Both the position numbers and the translations under genes were made by a program. Positions 12,101 to 24,100 of a stretch of 64,000 nucleotides of DNA are shown here, piece by piece. The stretch is taken from positions 352,706 through 416,705 of the forward strand of contig JBAJFG010000364.1 in NCBI GenBank assembly GCA_037903475.1. Reading direction: 5' to 3'. Under the pieces are notes generated by a model. The model saw nothing but the letters and a program-made list of their open reading frames with translations, was not told where the DNA came from and searched no databases. Positions within the stretch are counted from its first letter, which is position 1, and every line of letters begins with the position of its first letter. This stretch comes from Ancylostoma caninum (Eukaryota > Nematoda > Chromadorea > Rhabditida > Ancylostomatidae).

Positions 12101-15100
12101 ACAAGTAGAAACAATGTTAGTTAGTGATACAGTTAATTCTACTACAACAATCAAGAATTCGTGTCCACGGGTCCTCGAGCAGTGCTCCAGAAAAATCAAT
12201 ACCTATAGCAAACTTGCGCCAGATATTTTTCCATTTAGATAATCTCTTTTCGCGTGGGGACCTCGACTACCGTAATCTGGTCCTCGATGCGAACTCCGCT
12301 TCTCTGTTCGTTGGTGCACGTGGACGAATTTTCCGACTATGGGCATACAACGTGAATGACACGTCGGAAAATCTGGTATTGATTTATAAATTTCCTCAAA
12401 AAATTGGTTGCTTCATACTGTTATCATATAAGTAACAGTGGCAGGGTATCGCCGTTTGAAAGGAAATTACAAAGGATTTTGCAGTTTGTTGATCTTCGTC
12501 TCAATGTGCCGCCGGCCGAGTTGTCCGAATGTCGCGCGCTGGGAAACTCGGCCGAGGATTGTCAGCCGTCTACTAGGTTTATGGCGCTGCAGGATAACAA
12601 GGAGCGATTATATGTGAGTATGAAAATTAGTAGTCATTCTCCAAATCATTAACCTGGCAATCGATAATCGATTAAAAATTGTCCGCCTAGCAATCGATCA
12701 TCGATCAGGATGGGAACTCTACAGGTTCTATCATCTAGCTATTGTCAGCGCACATCCAACAAGTTTAGTAAAAATGCTTGAGTCGATCTCTTCGCGCAGC
12801 ATTGATCTATTGATCGACTTTCTATTTTCAAAGACTGAGCTGGTCCTCTCTCCTCGCATCAATCAATAAATCGATTTTTGACCTCGAGATTTCAGGTCTG
12901 TTCTTCAGTTGGAATGCGCCCCGAGATTCGGGTCCTCGACGCGGTTACCCTCCGAGATCGACAGGAGCCGCGCACGGAAATCGGCATCTGCGCACCAGAT
13001 CCCACCGTCAACGCCACAGCAGTGATAGTCGGTACGCTATCGATCGATTCAACACTTTGACTTTTGCGATGGCGTCATTGTGGTAATTTTCAGAATGGGG
13101 AAATCCCAGTGAGCTGCCGTCGGTGTACTCTGGAATTCGGACAGGAATGGCCGGTGAGAATCACCTGATTTATCGGCCTGCGTTGGTGGAAAACGGCAAA
13201 GAGGTGCATTCGAGCATGCGAACTGTCTATACGGATAATCGATGGCTTTACGGTAGGTCAAATTGTACGCACTGTTAGAATGTGCGCGAATTTACTGAGT
13301 TCTTAGAGTAGTGATGTTGAAACAAAGTTTTTTTTTGAATTTTATTTTTTTTATACTTTAACAATTTCGTTGCTGCTCTCCTCCTTATAATATTCATTTT
13401 CGATTGTTTTTCGTAGCTGCAGATACTTACTGCCTATTTTAGATTCTCTTTAACGAAACTGTTAGCAAAGAAAATAACGAGAGCTGGATATATCGTCATA
13501 GTTCAAAGGGCCATCCAGCTGAAGTGCCAATTAACTAAAACAATAATAAATAATAATGTAATAACAAACTAGTACAATATGGTGAAAAAATGATTAAAGA
13601 GTCTATAATGCCCTTTTCGGGCCATTTCTCTCAACTAATCCCTAGTCCTTCCTTGTAGTGGAGAGCGTTGAAATTCTTTATTTGCTTCAAATTTCCAAAA
13701 TCTTTTACTGGAGCAATTCTTTTGCCTCATCTGTGAATATTTTCGTGGATTAGTTTTGCCCAGACAATGCATGAGTATTGATTTGTTGAGTTGCCGATCA
13801 ATTTTTGCTAGTGATCCCATTTCGAGTTCCTGCTACCGAAAATTCCGTGAAAATCAATGTCAACTGAGTTGCTCCGATGAGAGGTTGTATAGGGAATTTC
13901 GCTGTTTTCTTGGGAAAGGCCACCTAACCAGCAACTAACCAGGAAATCTTCGCTTGAGGGTTTGCCTTGGATTTAGGCCCTCAATAGGTATTGAGGCAGG
14001 AAGAAGGGAAAAGTCATACTATGGTCTCTATTTTGAACTTCGGGATTCTCATGTACTACATGTTTGTATCGAAAGGATGGTTGGAAATATGCAGTTGACA
14101 GTGAGCTCATTGGCAAGTATCTTAGGTTTCAAACTATGAATTGTGCTTTGTACATACATAGATAAATAAGATGAAATAAATTCCATATACACAGACAAAT
14201 GAAAATATTTCAGTTCAATCAGAATTCAGATAAGTGATATAGAGAACTTAATGAACTGATTAAGTTTGTAGTAGATAAGTTATAGTGCACTCCCAGCCCA
14301 AGTATTTTGTTATCAGTTATTTATGAAGTTCGACATTAACAATAATAGGATAGCACGGCTTTCTGACAGTTGTAAAAAATCAATATCTGCAGAAACCAAA
14401 ATGTGCTTCAAAATTGCCAATTACGCGGAACCCGGGGGTTCGATATTACTTTTACCTCTAGTGGAGTGGGGCCGTTAAAGCGCAGTGGCTATTCAAACGC
14501 TATGAACTCTTTCTCTACAGTGCTCACCTTAAAGAGGGAATTTTTGCTCAGATATGGAATTTCTCCGAATTTTTCGTTTACACCCGATCGATTGCTTTCC
14601 CATCAAATATTGTTGTTTTATCACGTGGCTGGATGGATGTACAAAACATGTTTATTGATCATTGCAACGACCGCCTAACGAACGCTTATAGGTTCGCGGC
14701 GATTGAATTAAACTTGCAAAGCGATTGAGTTAGGAACGTGGTTGACACGCGCTCGCGGGGCTAACGTGGCAGGACGTGAAATCCCACGAATGTCATCGAC
14801 TTGGGTGCAATGTCATTTTTTTTCATTCCGCCTTTTTGTTCTGCGAGTAGTCGGTTCAAGTACTACTCTGATACCGACATCACCACTCACTTATGTCAAC
14901 TGTAGTGCTATACTTTATCCTGACTAGCGCCCCTTCGAGACGCTAGAAAGTGGGGTGGGGCAGCCACTTGAGGTATGTGCAAAAGCTCCACACGTGTGAA
15001 ATGCTTAGAAAATCAGCAAAATAGAAAACTAATCATTAGCTGAACTCAAATACGAAATTTTCCCTATGAGTTGCATATACTCTACGGGTCTGGCCGCCTC

Positions 15101-18100
15101 GCCAACGTCGGGCTTCGAGTCTTCTCGCCATCCTAGCCTTGCCTGCAAACTCCTAATCACGCATTTACATGTAACGCTGATTTCCGATACAATGATACTA
15201 CCTAGTCTTTTTGTCACATGAACAGCCAACAGAGAGGAAAAAGCGGTGGTCTGCTGAGACACGAATGAGCGCGTAGTGTGCCCCTACTCCACCGGCAGAC
15301 GTGCATCTTGGCGTTTTCCCCACTATTGGGCCACGGCGGTCCCATTCTCCATCACTACACCCGTATCCTGCTGCTTATCCCATTATTGGGCCAGTTCAGA
15401 CCCATCCTCCATTTGTGGATCTGTATCCTCGCGTTATTCCCACTACTGGGCCAGCGCAGACCCGATCCATCGGTGGGACTCGTATCCCGGCGCTTTCCCC
15501 ACTAATCGGTCCCTTGCGGGCCCAGTCTCCATCCGTGGACCCGTATTCTGCCGCTTTCTCCAGTATTGTGCCAGACCAGACCCAATCCCCATCCGTGGAC
15601 TCGTCGCCTGGCATTTCCCCGTTATTGGGCTCCTGCAGACCCAATCTTCATCGATGGACCCGTATCCTGGCGTTTCCCCCACTCCTGGGCCACTGCGAAT
15701 TCTTTCTCCATCGATGGACCCGTATCTTGCCGTCTTCATACAATTGGACCATGGCGGACTCTTTCTCGATCGGTGGACACCAGTGGCGGACGCAGAAAGT
15801 GGGCGGGAGGGGGGAGGGACGTGGGAAAGAAAGTGCGGTCTCCACCGTTTTGGGGATCCAGACGGAGAATAAAACTAATAAAAATATTAATTATAATAAT
15901 AAATAATTAATAAAAATTATATTAGAAATAATATTAAAAATAAACAAGTAAAAGCAAACTAATACAAGATTTTTGTTTGTATTATAAAGTAATTTCGAAA
16001 ATTTGGCGACCCATTCTAGGGGGAGGGCGCCCCCCTCCCGCCCCCCCCCCTGCGTCCGCCACTGGTGGACACCTATCATGATGTTTTTCTGGACTACGGG
16101 GCCCCGGCTCATCTGTCCGTCATCACTTCAGCCGCATTCTTTGCAAATCTCGAAAGTGATGGAACAAAGCTAGGAAATATTCAGAAAGTTTGATCAACTG
16201 CACAAGTTGCACAAATGGTTTCAGAGAATGTCACAACAGCTTATGGTGACGCGTTCTTCATCCTGTATATTTGATTGTATTTTTTAAAAACAGACGGATC
16301 CTCAGTCTGCATAATCCCCAAAGGACCTCAAAGAGAGGTGCGCAAGGATCATATCCCAAGTGAGGACACCAAGTGAATCCTTCAATACATCCATGCACAC
16401 TTCTTCTCGAAGCGGTTATCGTCCACTGTTCCAAAGCTGAGTGAAATCAACAACAAAGCTCCGCCGAGGGGCGACTCTGCTCCGTACATTGCTGCTATGC
16501 ATCGTCAAATCGTTGTAAACATTGTCTCGCCTGGAGGGCTCGAGACCGCTAGACGCTGGTCCCGCCGCGAAATCCCGAATGCACCCGACTTCCACTACGT
16601 CTATGCACCTATGACGAAACATCGGCCGAATGCCCCATCAGCTTCGCATCCTCGCGAGGCACATCTATAACTGAGTCTCACGGAGCGCGCATGCAATCAC
16701 GTGCTAGTCCCCCTACGTCTGCGCTCTAGAAAATTTTGTTGCACTACCATGATTTATATAAGAGGATCTGGCCTGTACAGTGTTTTGACTTTGCTTCTCT
16801 GGAAGCGACTCAGTGAGCGAAATATATCATCAGATGTTGCCAAAATCTCAGGTGCAATGTTCTGGTTTTCGAAGTCCGTTCATATCTGTGGATTAATTCC
16901 TATTGAAAATTGATATTTTCACGACTAGCGCCCCTTCGGGACGCTAGAAAGTGGGGTGGGGCAGCCACTTGAGGCATGTGCAAAAGCTCCACACGTGCAA
17001 AATGTTTAGAAAATTAGCAAATAAGCAAAATTAATCATTAACTGAGCTCAAATTCAAAAACCTTCTTATAAGTTACGTATAAGAGAAGCAGAACAAATCT
17101 TCCAATGAGCCCAAACATAATGTCCTTCTTATGAGTTGAGTATGCGAGTGAGAAGTTCGTTCCCCATCGTATGGGGTATTCGTGCGTATTCCTCACTATC
17201 GAGCCAACGCAGACGCGTTCTCCACCGGCGGAACTGTATCCTGCCGTACCCGCATTATTGGACAAAGCGAAATCGTATCCGAGTGTTTTCCACACTCGGA
17301 TACGATTTCGCTTTAGCGGGCCTTCTACCATCGGTGGGCCCGTATTCCGGCGCCATCTTCACTATTAGGCTTGAACCTGGTATTCTATCCTGGTATTCTC
17401 CACATTACTGAATCACAGCGGACCAATCCTATATTGGCGGACCCGTATCCTGGTGTTATCCACACTACTGGGCCACGGGGGCTCTTCCTCCATCTGAGCG
17501 CCCGCATTCTGGCTCCTTCCTCACAGTAGGGCAAGCCGGATTCGTTCTCCAGGGGCGGGTTCGCATCCTGGCATTCTCAACACTAAAGTGAACCCGTATC
17601 CTGGCGTCCCCCGCACCACTGGGCCACGGCGGGCCTTTTCTCCATCGGTGGACCCGTATCTTGGCGTTCCCCACAGCACTGGGCCACGGCGGGCCCTTTC
17701 TCCATCGGTGGACCCGTTTCTTGGCGTTCCCCACAGCACTGGGCCTTAGCGGGCCTTTTCTCCATAGCTGGACCCACCTCATGGCGTTTCCCACAGCACT
17801 GGGCCACGGTGGGCCCTTTCTCCATCGGTGGACCCGTACCTTGGCGTCTCCCGCTCCACTGGGCCCTAGCGGGCCTTTTCTCCATAGCTGGACCCACCTC
17901 ATGGCGTTCCCACACAGCACTGGGCCACGGCGGGCCGTTTCTCCATCGGTGGACCCGTATCTTGGCGTCCCCCGCTCCATTTTTTTCTCCATCGGTGGAC
18001 CCGTGTCTCGGCGTTCCCCGCACCACTGGGCCACGGCGGGCCCTTTCTCCATCGGTGGACCCGTATCCGTATTTAGTTGATTGGATATACAATGTCATGC

Positions 18101-21100
18101 CTTCCTATTTAGAGGCGATGCGGCAATAGCACCCACCAGACGAGGCGACCGCGTAGGTGCAGCCTCACCTAAGCTTCCGAGACCCTGCAGCTCTCTTAAC
18201 ACCCGTCCATTTCTTCCTGCAAGTGCACACAGCGTTGCAACAGTGAAAGGCTGGTTTTCCTGCTGCGTACATTGTGCAGCCTGAAAGCTCGTAAACACTC
18301 CCTCACTCCTATGCGGCGAGACCGCCAGCGAAGGTGATGAAATCACCATCCCGTGCATGCCGGAGAGCCAGCAGTGACGTAATTTCAGGTCCCGAAGCGA
18401 ACGTGTCTGCGTCCATGGAAATCGGCCATTTCGCCACACAGTCTGCGCCTCAAGATTGCGGTGTCTATGAGTGCCGCCCCGTATCTCTAACCGCTCTAGC
18501 CCCCTTACGGCGCTTTGTTTAATAGATGTGAAGACTGCAAGAAAGCAAGCTGGAGTGAACGCCAGACAACCTCGAGATGTACTGTCGGAGTCTCCCCTGT
18601 CGAAAGACCTTCATGCCCAGGTTCAGGAAATAACGAAGTCGGCGAGGGTAGCAGAATGCGTCAAGAAAGTGATTGCTGCGATAACGCATGAGTTGACTCT
18701 GTGTCGAAAAGAAAATGAAAAACTAAGGGGAGAGCTTGAAATGCTCCGTAGTAATATCCCTACTGAGCCAGATGTTATAGAAAAACACTCTGAGATGGTA
18801 GCCGATTCACAGTTTCCCGCTAGTCCTCACGCACCTAATTTGCCTTTCCTTGACGTCGAAAGGTTGAGATCAGTTGTGAAAAGTGGGATCCCAGAGCTGA
18901 ATTCTCCGCTTGCCAAGGATCGCGTAGATTATGATTTTGACTGTGTTTTCAAAATCCTCGATTTTCTGAATGTTGAATGTAACCCGTATCAGGGTATAGA
19001 TTGGGAAGACCTCACCGAGGTATGAACAGTGTACTAAAGTAGTGTTACCGGCAAGAATGTTTCAAGGACTAGCACTGAAAAGGGCTCCACGTCCCCGCTT
19101 CTTCCGCGAGCGCGGTATCAACCTTCGACCTTCCCTCATTCTAGAAGAGCGGAGACGTATGAAGGAGGAACGTAACCAACAGGCGCCTGCATCTGGAAAT
19201 GGGTCTAGCTATGCCCTCCCGCTCGGACTTCCACGTATGCATACAAGATTATCCTTTTTCACCCAAGAACAAGCATTAGAGCAAGGTCATTTACCTTTCG
19301 AGCTGGAAATGCCTACATTAATGTCACAAAGAACCTGCCGCCAGTTATGGAGCAAAGTAAATTTAAACGTCATATGGTTCGCATGTTACACAAGTATGAG
19401 ACTTTCTAACGTTTTGAAACCGGCATCATTTTCAAAAGGTGTTTCAATTAGATATGTAGGGTGTCATATGTAACATTCTGGAGGCAGTGTTGTATATAAT
19501 GTTACTCAACTTTGATTTTTTTCTTCTCTTGTATTAACTTTGTAACGCTATACCTTAAGCACATGCATTGAATGAATATAAATAAATAAATAAACGTCCT
19601 GTAAAACCCAAGGAAACTTGCTTTTCGAACGTGGTCTTTATTGGGGGGGGGGGTGAATAGCACCGGGTTATTTTAGGTTGGGCAAACCACTGGTCTCGCA
19701 CACAGATCCGGTGTATAGAATAACTGCGGTTTTTGGAATCAACAACACCATCTATTGAGAGATACTGTATGATTTGTGAGGTTACTGTAGCAGAACGGAA
19801 TGATCAAAAAGGAGTGTCGTAGCGAAATTAGGGGTGCTACATCTGAGCAAACTTTTAAAAGAATGTTTATTTATTTTAGTTTCACTTGATTCTATGTACT
19901 TTTCACCAGAAAAGGAAAAAATATGGTTAATATTGTTTTACATTCCAACGGTTTCAAAGGGACAATCATACATATAATACACACAGCTAAAAATGTTCAT
20001 AGAACTGCTAAGTACTATGCTGATCCAGAAAAAAAATGGTGAAAATGAACTTCTTATGTGGATAAATATTGCCAATTTCCCAATGCTCTTACCCAAAATT
20101 GTGTGAGTTATACGGGTAACAAGATAGCCTTTGGGAGATAAGTACCCATACTATGCTAGACGACAGCGTCTTACCTGCACATGAGGATCAATTTTGAGAT
20201 CTTAACATCGGAACAATCTTCGGGCGACACTGATCGTAGTGGTATACAGATTTCATGATGAAATTTCTGAGAAAACCCGTTTGAATTCCTTCTTCTTGGA
20301 GAGCTCAAACTGCCCGCTGTGACAGTTACCTCAAGGAGTTGCGGCATCCCGTGGCAGCGTTGATATCTAGCGGTGATATCGATCGTGTTGGGAGTGCACC
20401 CCTATGATAGCTGTGGCAATCTCGTGCTCTCCAAATAAGTGGGCCCAAAAATGTTATTTTTTCAGTATTTTTCTGTCTAAAAATATGTGTACCATTGTGA
20501 TCAGCTATGCCTGAAGACTTTTTGGATGTTAAAGTTTCAAAATTAATTCTTAGGTGAGACATTGCCCTTAACGTTTTTCGATTAACGAGATCTTCGCATG
20601 TTGTTCAGTGTAGATAGCGAGTATGGTTCCATGTAGTATAGGATCGAACTAAAGTGCCTCCTTACCGATAGTCCACAATTCGTAGAAAGAAAACTCGTTA
20701 ATCCGACCAATCACGTCTTGGCTGAGCTCCACCCACTGTTTATGGATCTGTCTTGGCGTAAAACTGTTAATTAAAGATGGAAATCGAAAAATCTCCGAAT
20801 CCTCTCATCTTCGAGGAGTTTGGTGGACAGGAGTTAACGAGGTCGCCTTCTTCGGCTTTTGAGCCTAGATCAGTCCCCTCGGTGCTTTTTGTGAACGCAG
20901 GGAAACGGGAAGATATTTTTCACTAAAATTAACTTTTTATTATTTTTTCTTGGCCCAGCCAAACCCTGGCGCTTTATATCGACAAGGTTTCAAGAAAATT
21001 TCATCTTCAATCTAACAATTTTTCAAAATGCAGTGGCAAATAGGTACGTCTGTTCAGAGTCAGCGCACGGCATTTTTTCACCTAAATCGCTAAAATCGAA

Positions 21101-24100
21101 CTTTTCGATTAATATTATTTCAAAAATAAAGATTTGTGAAATAAAGATAACAAATAAATAAAATACGTAGGTCTGCGTTTTCAGTGGAGATGTGAAATAA
21201 GAAGGAAAAAGGTTTTTACACACAAGCCCCCAAGGCTATTGTGTTTTTCTCTGTCCACTTGTTTTTTTTTTTGTTTTTAATCAGCTAACGTAGAGATTAA
21301 GCTCAGTTTACGCCATAGCCGTAATCGATTTATCGATCTCCATCACACAATTTACTTGTAGAGCCTCAATTCGTTGGTTCATTTGATGTCGGCGAGCATG
21401 TGTACTTCTTCTTCCGCGAAATTGCTATAGAAAGTGGTGGATTGGAGAGAAATGTCTACAGCAGAGTGGCCAGAGTTTGTAAGGTTAGTATGGTCAGAGA
21501 CGCAGAGTAGTATTTCTCTCATAGGACGAACCATGATTAAGTATTTCTAGAAGGATATCGGTGGACGAGTTGTCCTGCGTCAAGTATGGACATCGTTTCT
21601 CAAAGCACGATTGAACTGTTCCATTTCAGCACAATATCCGTATTACTTCGACAGGATTCGTAAGTATTATATTGATACGCAACGTTATTCTTATCGTGGA
21701 GCTAGTGTTAGTTTGCCGTTAGCATCAGTGGGCGGGGCTTATGTCGTTTAATGTTACCGCAGGCCTAATCACAAAAGTTGCATACGACAAAGGCGCTGCA
21801 GCAACTTTTTTGATCATGCTTGGACAGGCTTCGCCTATTGTGCTAGAAGTCCAAATTGGAATTCCAAGCATTACTAAGGTCCTCTAAGGTCTGGCAGCAT
21901 AGTCGCGCGCGGTCTCCTTGGCCGCACATGTAATGCGCGCCTCAGGATGCGACCAATCACGACATGGCTGAGCTCCGCCCACTGTTCCCGGCGTATTTCA
22001 AATTCCTTAATCAAAGGCAAAGGTCAAAAACGTTTCTCCCCATATTTATGGAGATTAGAAATTGTAGGTTACTCCAACGATGAACTACCCTCTGATTCCA
22101 AAAATGAAAGAAGTGTACGGCTTCGCCCATCGTCCCAAATGTCCTCCATCTCCTTGAGGATTGGAGATATCAAAAACCATGCGTTCATATAACAGTTCAA
22201 TGGAAAAATTAAGAACGAATAGGCAACTAGAAACGGCCGTGTGCCAGGGCCGGGACCGCGGCGCGGCTCTGCTGGGCAGAGACGGAGAGTTTCTGCATGT
22301 GGCTCTAGTTTCTCTGCTTCTGTCAGCAGCATATAATTCGGGTGCCACACCGCGCCGCGGAAACGCCCCTTGCACACGTTTGGATTTCCCTGTAGATAGA
22401 GTGAAATAAGAAGTAGCAAGAAATAAAAATTATGCAATTTAATACGTATGTAGGTAAATAAAATGGCTTACAGAGAATATTGTCAACCAGTGCTGGCGGG
22501 ACACATTCGTCTTAAATGTCCCACCCTATAGAACACATATTTTACAGAAGCAGTCACTAGAGTCGAAACATCTGACGACACGCTATTTTACGCCACTATG
22601 AGCACATCAGAAACGGCTTTTGTGACGTCAGCAGTCTGTGTCTTCTCGTTCAAGAACATCAATCAGGTTTGTTCCTCCATCGATCCCTGCCAGAACGCCT
22701 CAATCAATCGATATCGATAACTACTTTACTCATGGAGAATCCTCTTGCAGCTGTTCCACCACGGCTTCTTTGTCGATCCTACCAGTCCAACATGGCTTCC
22801 ACTCCCAGCTGATGCAGTGCCTGAACATCGTCCTGGAACAGTAAGTGATTCTGACGTCATCGTGCATGACATGACTAATCAATAAGCATACATTCCAGTG
22901 CGTTCCAAACTCGCACTCTTTATCCGATTCTGATCTTCATTTCGCCAAGTCGCATCTGATGATGGCTGAACCAGTTTCAGGTTAGTCAGGCCATGTAGTT
23001 TTCCTCTGCGTCTCTGCACTAATCGATATTTTTTAGGGGGTGTTCCTCTTCTACCTACTCGTGATGTGGTGTTCACACATATCGCTGTCGATGTAAGGAG
23101 CGAGCAAAATGTGATTTTTGCTCTGGATGGCCGGTAAGATTTAGATTGCAAAGAAGCAGAGTTGGTGGGACTCTGCGTCTCTGCCATTTCGCTCAGATTC
23201 ACTTGGACAATAAACTGTACTACCAATAAGGAGTAGCTTTATATTTTATCTAGTTTTCCTCTATTTTTAATTTCTTTTTTTGATAAATTGATTGTTGTAT
23301 TTATAATATATTATTTTATTTACATATTTAGGACAAATACGCTCTGGAAGGCGTCCCACTGGCGCGAGGGAAGCGTTTGGAAATGGGTGGAACTTGAACG
23401 ACGAACCCTAGCAGCTGGAGGCCCCATCAAAGCGATGACCCTTCTCCCTGGAGGTTTGGCATTGTTCCAGAATTTTTTAAGCCAATATACACTAGCTTTT
23501 TAAAAATTTTCGCGAATTTTCAAACTTTCCTATATTTTTTAGAATTCGTCTACTTCGCATCGCGCTCCACCGTCAGCCAATTCACTCTCGCTGCCTGCTC
23601 TCTCTACCCATCATGTGCTCTCTGCGCAGTTGATCCGTACTGTAGTTGGCACGTCGCCAGATCGGCATGTTATCCGCGAGAGAAAGCGCATGGACAGAGT
23701 TTGGGGTGAGAGGTTTTTACACCTTCAAATAGTCATCCACCACCGATATTTTCTTGCTTTAGATGGATCTCATCCTGGGCTGGGCGGGGCTCTTCGGAAT
23801 GCTCGGCGTCGGCCAAGCCACGCCCACAATCTGCATATCCAGGAGACACGGTACACTTCCATGGAGTACCAGCAGCAGTTTGGAAACGCGATGGAAACGA
23901 GTGAGTTAAAGTTCTTCTTTGATTGGACGCCGTCGTAGCGAGGCCACGCCCACTTTCAGGATCGTCTCAACTAGCCGCATCTTGTTTACTAACGAAGGTG
24001 GTTTGATCCTGATGAATGTGTCCAAGGAAGATAATGCTGACTATGAGTGCGTTGTCCATGGAAAACAGCTGATCAAATATCGACTGGTTGTAGATCACGG

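Larger units (their letters stand above)
6213..12238 (+). other. Semaphorin intron 1 (6.0 kb)
   Basis: Non-coding by phase-consistent splicing. It contains TTTA-run retroposon tails near 6570-6600 and 8188-8213, the foldback element at 10011-10574, and at 11290-11480 short inverted GGTAAACG/CGTTTACC-type stretches. No exon could be supported. Confidence 0.7.
13253..21361 (+). other. Semaphorin intron 5 (8.1 kb)
   Basis: The exon before and the exon after share phase 1 and join inside the Sema domain ([13 protein letters not shown]). The intron holds two Helitron-like elements (14924 onward and 16925-18526), a hAT-type MITE, a retroposon fragment (18527-19596) and a foldback element (20170-20560). 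The remainder, 13253-14923, 16130-16924 and 19600-21361, shows no supported gene. Confidence 0.75.

Noticed and set aside
15276..15910. Long overlapping proline/serine-rich open frames on both strands
   Set aside because: They are products of the roughly 60-bp minisatellite in Helitron copy A: open in several frames at once, no start or splice context.
17465..18129. Repeat-protein-like frames of 100-195 codons
   Set aside because: Same 60-bp minisatellite in Helitron copy B; frames open on both strands.
22069..22437. Overlapping open frames near a GC-rich patch
   Set aside because: They lie in a semaphorin intron between phase-matched exons, overlap on both strands and have no splice support.
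23615..23938. Frame containing [12 protein letters not shown] as coding
   Set aside because: Splice phases require a different frame for exon 23763-23900, which then gives a proper Ig-like segment.
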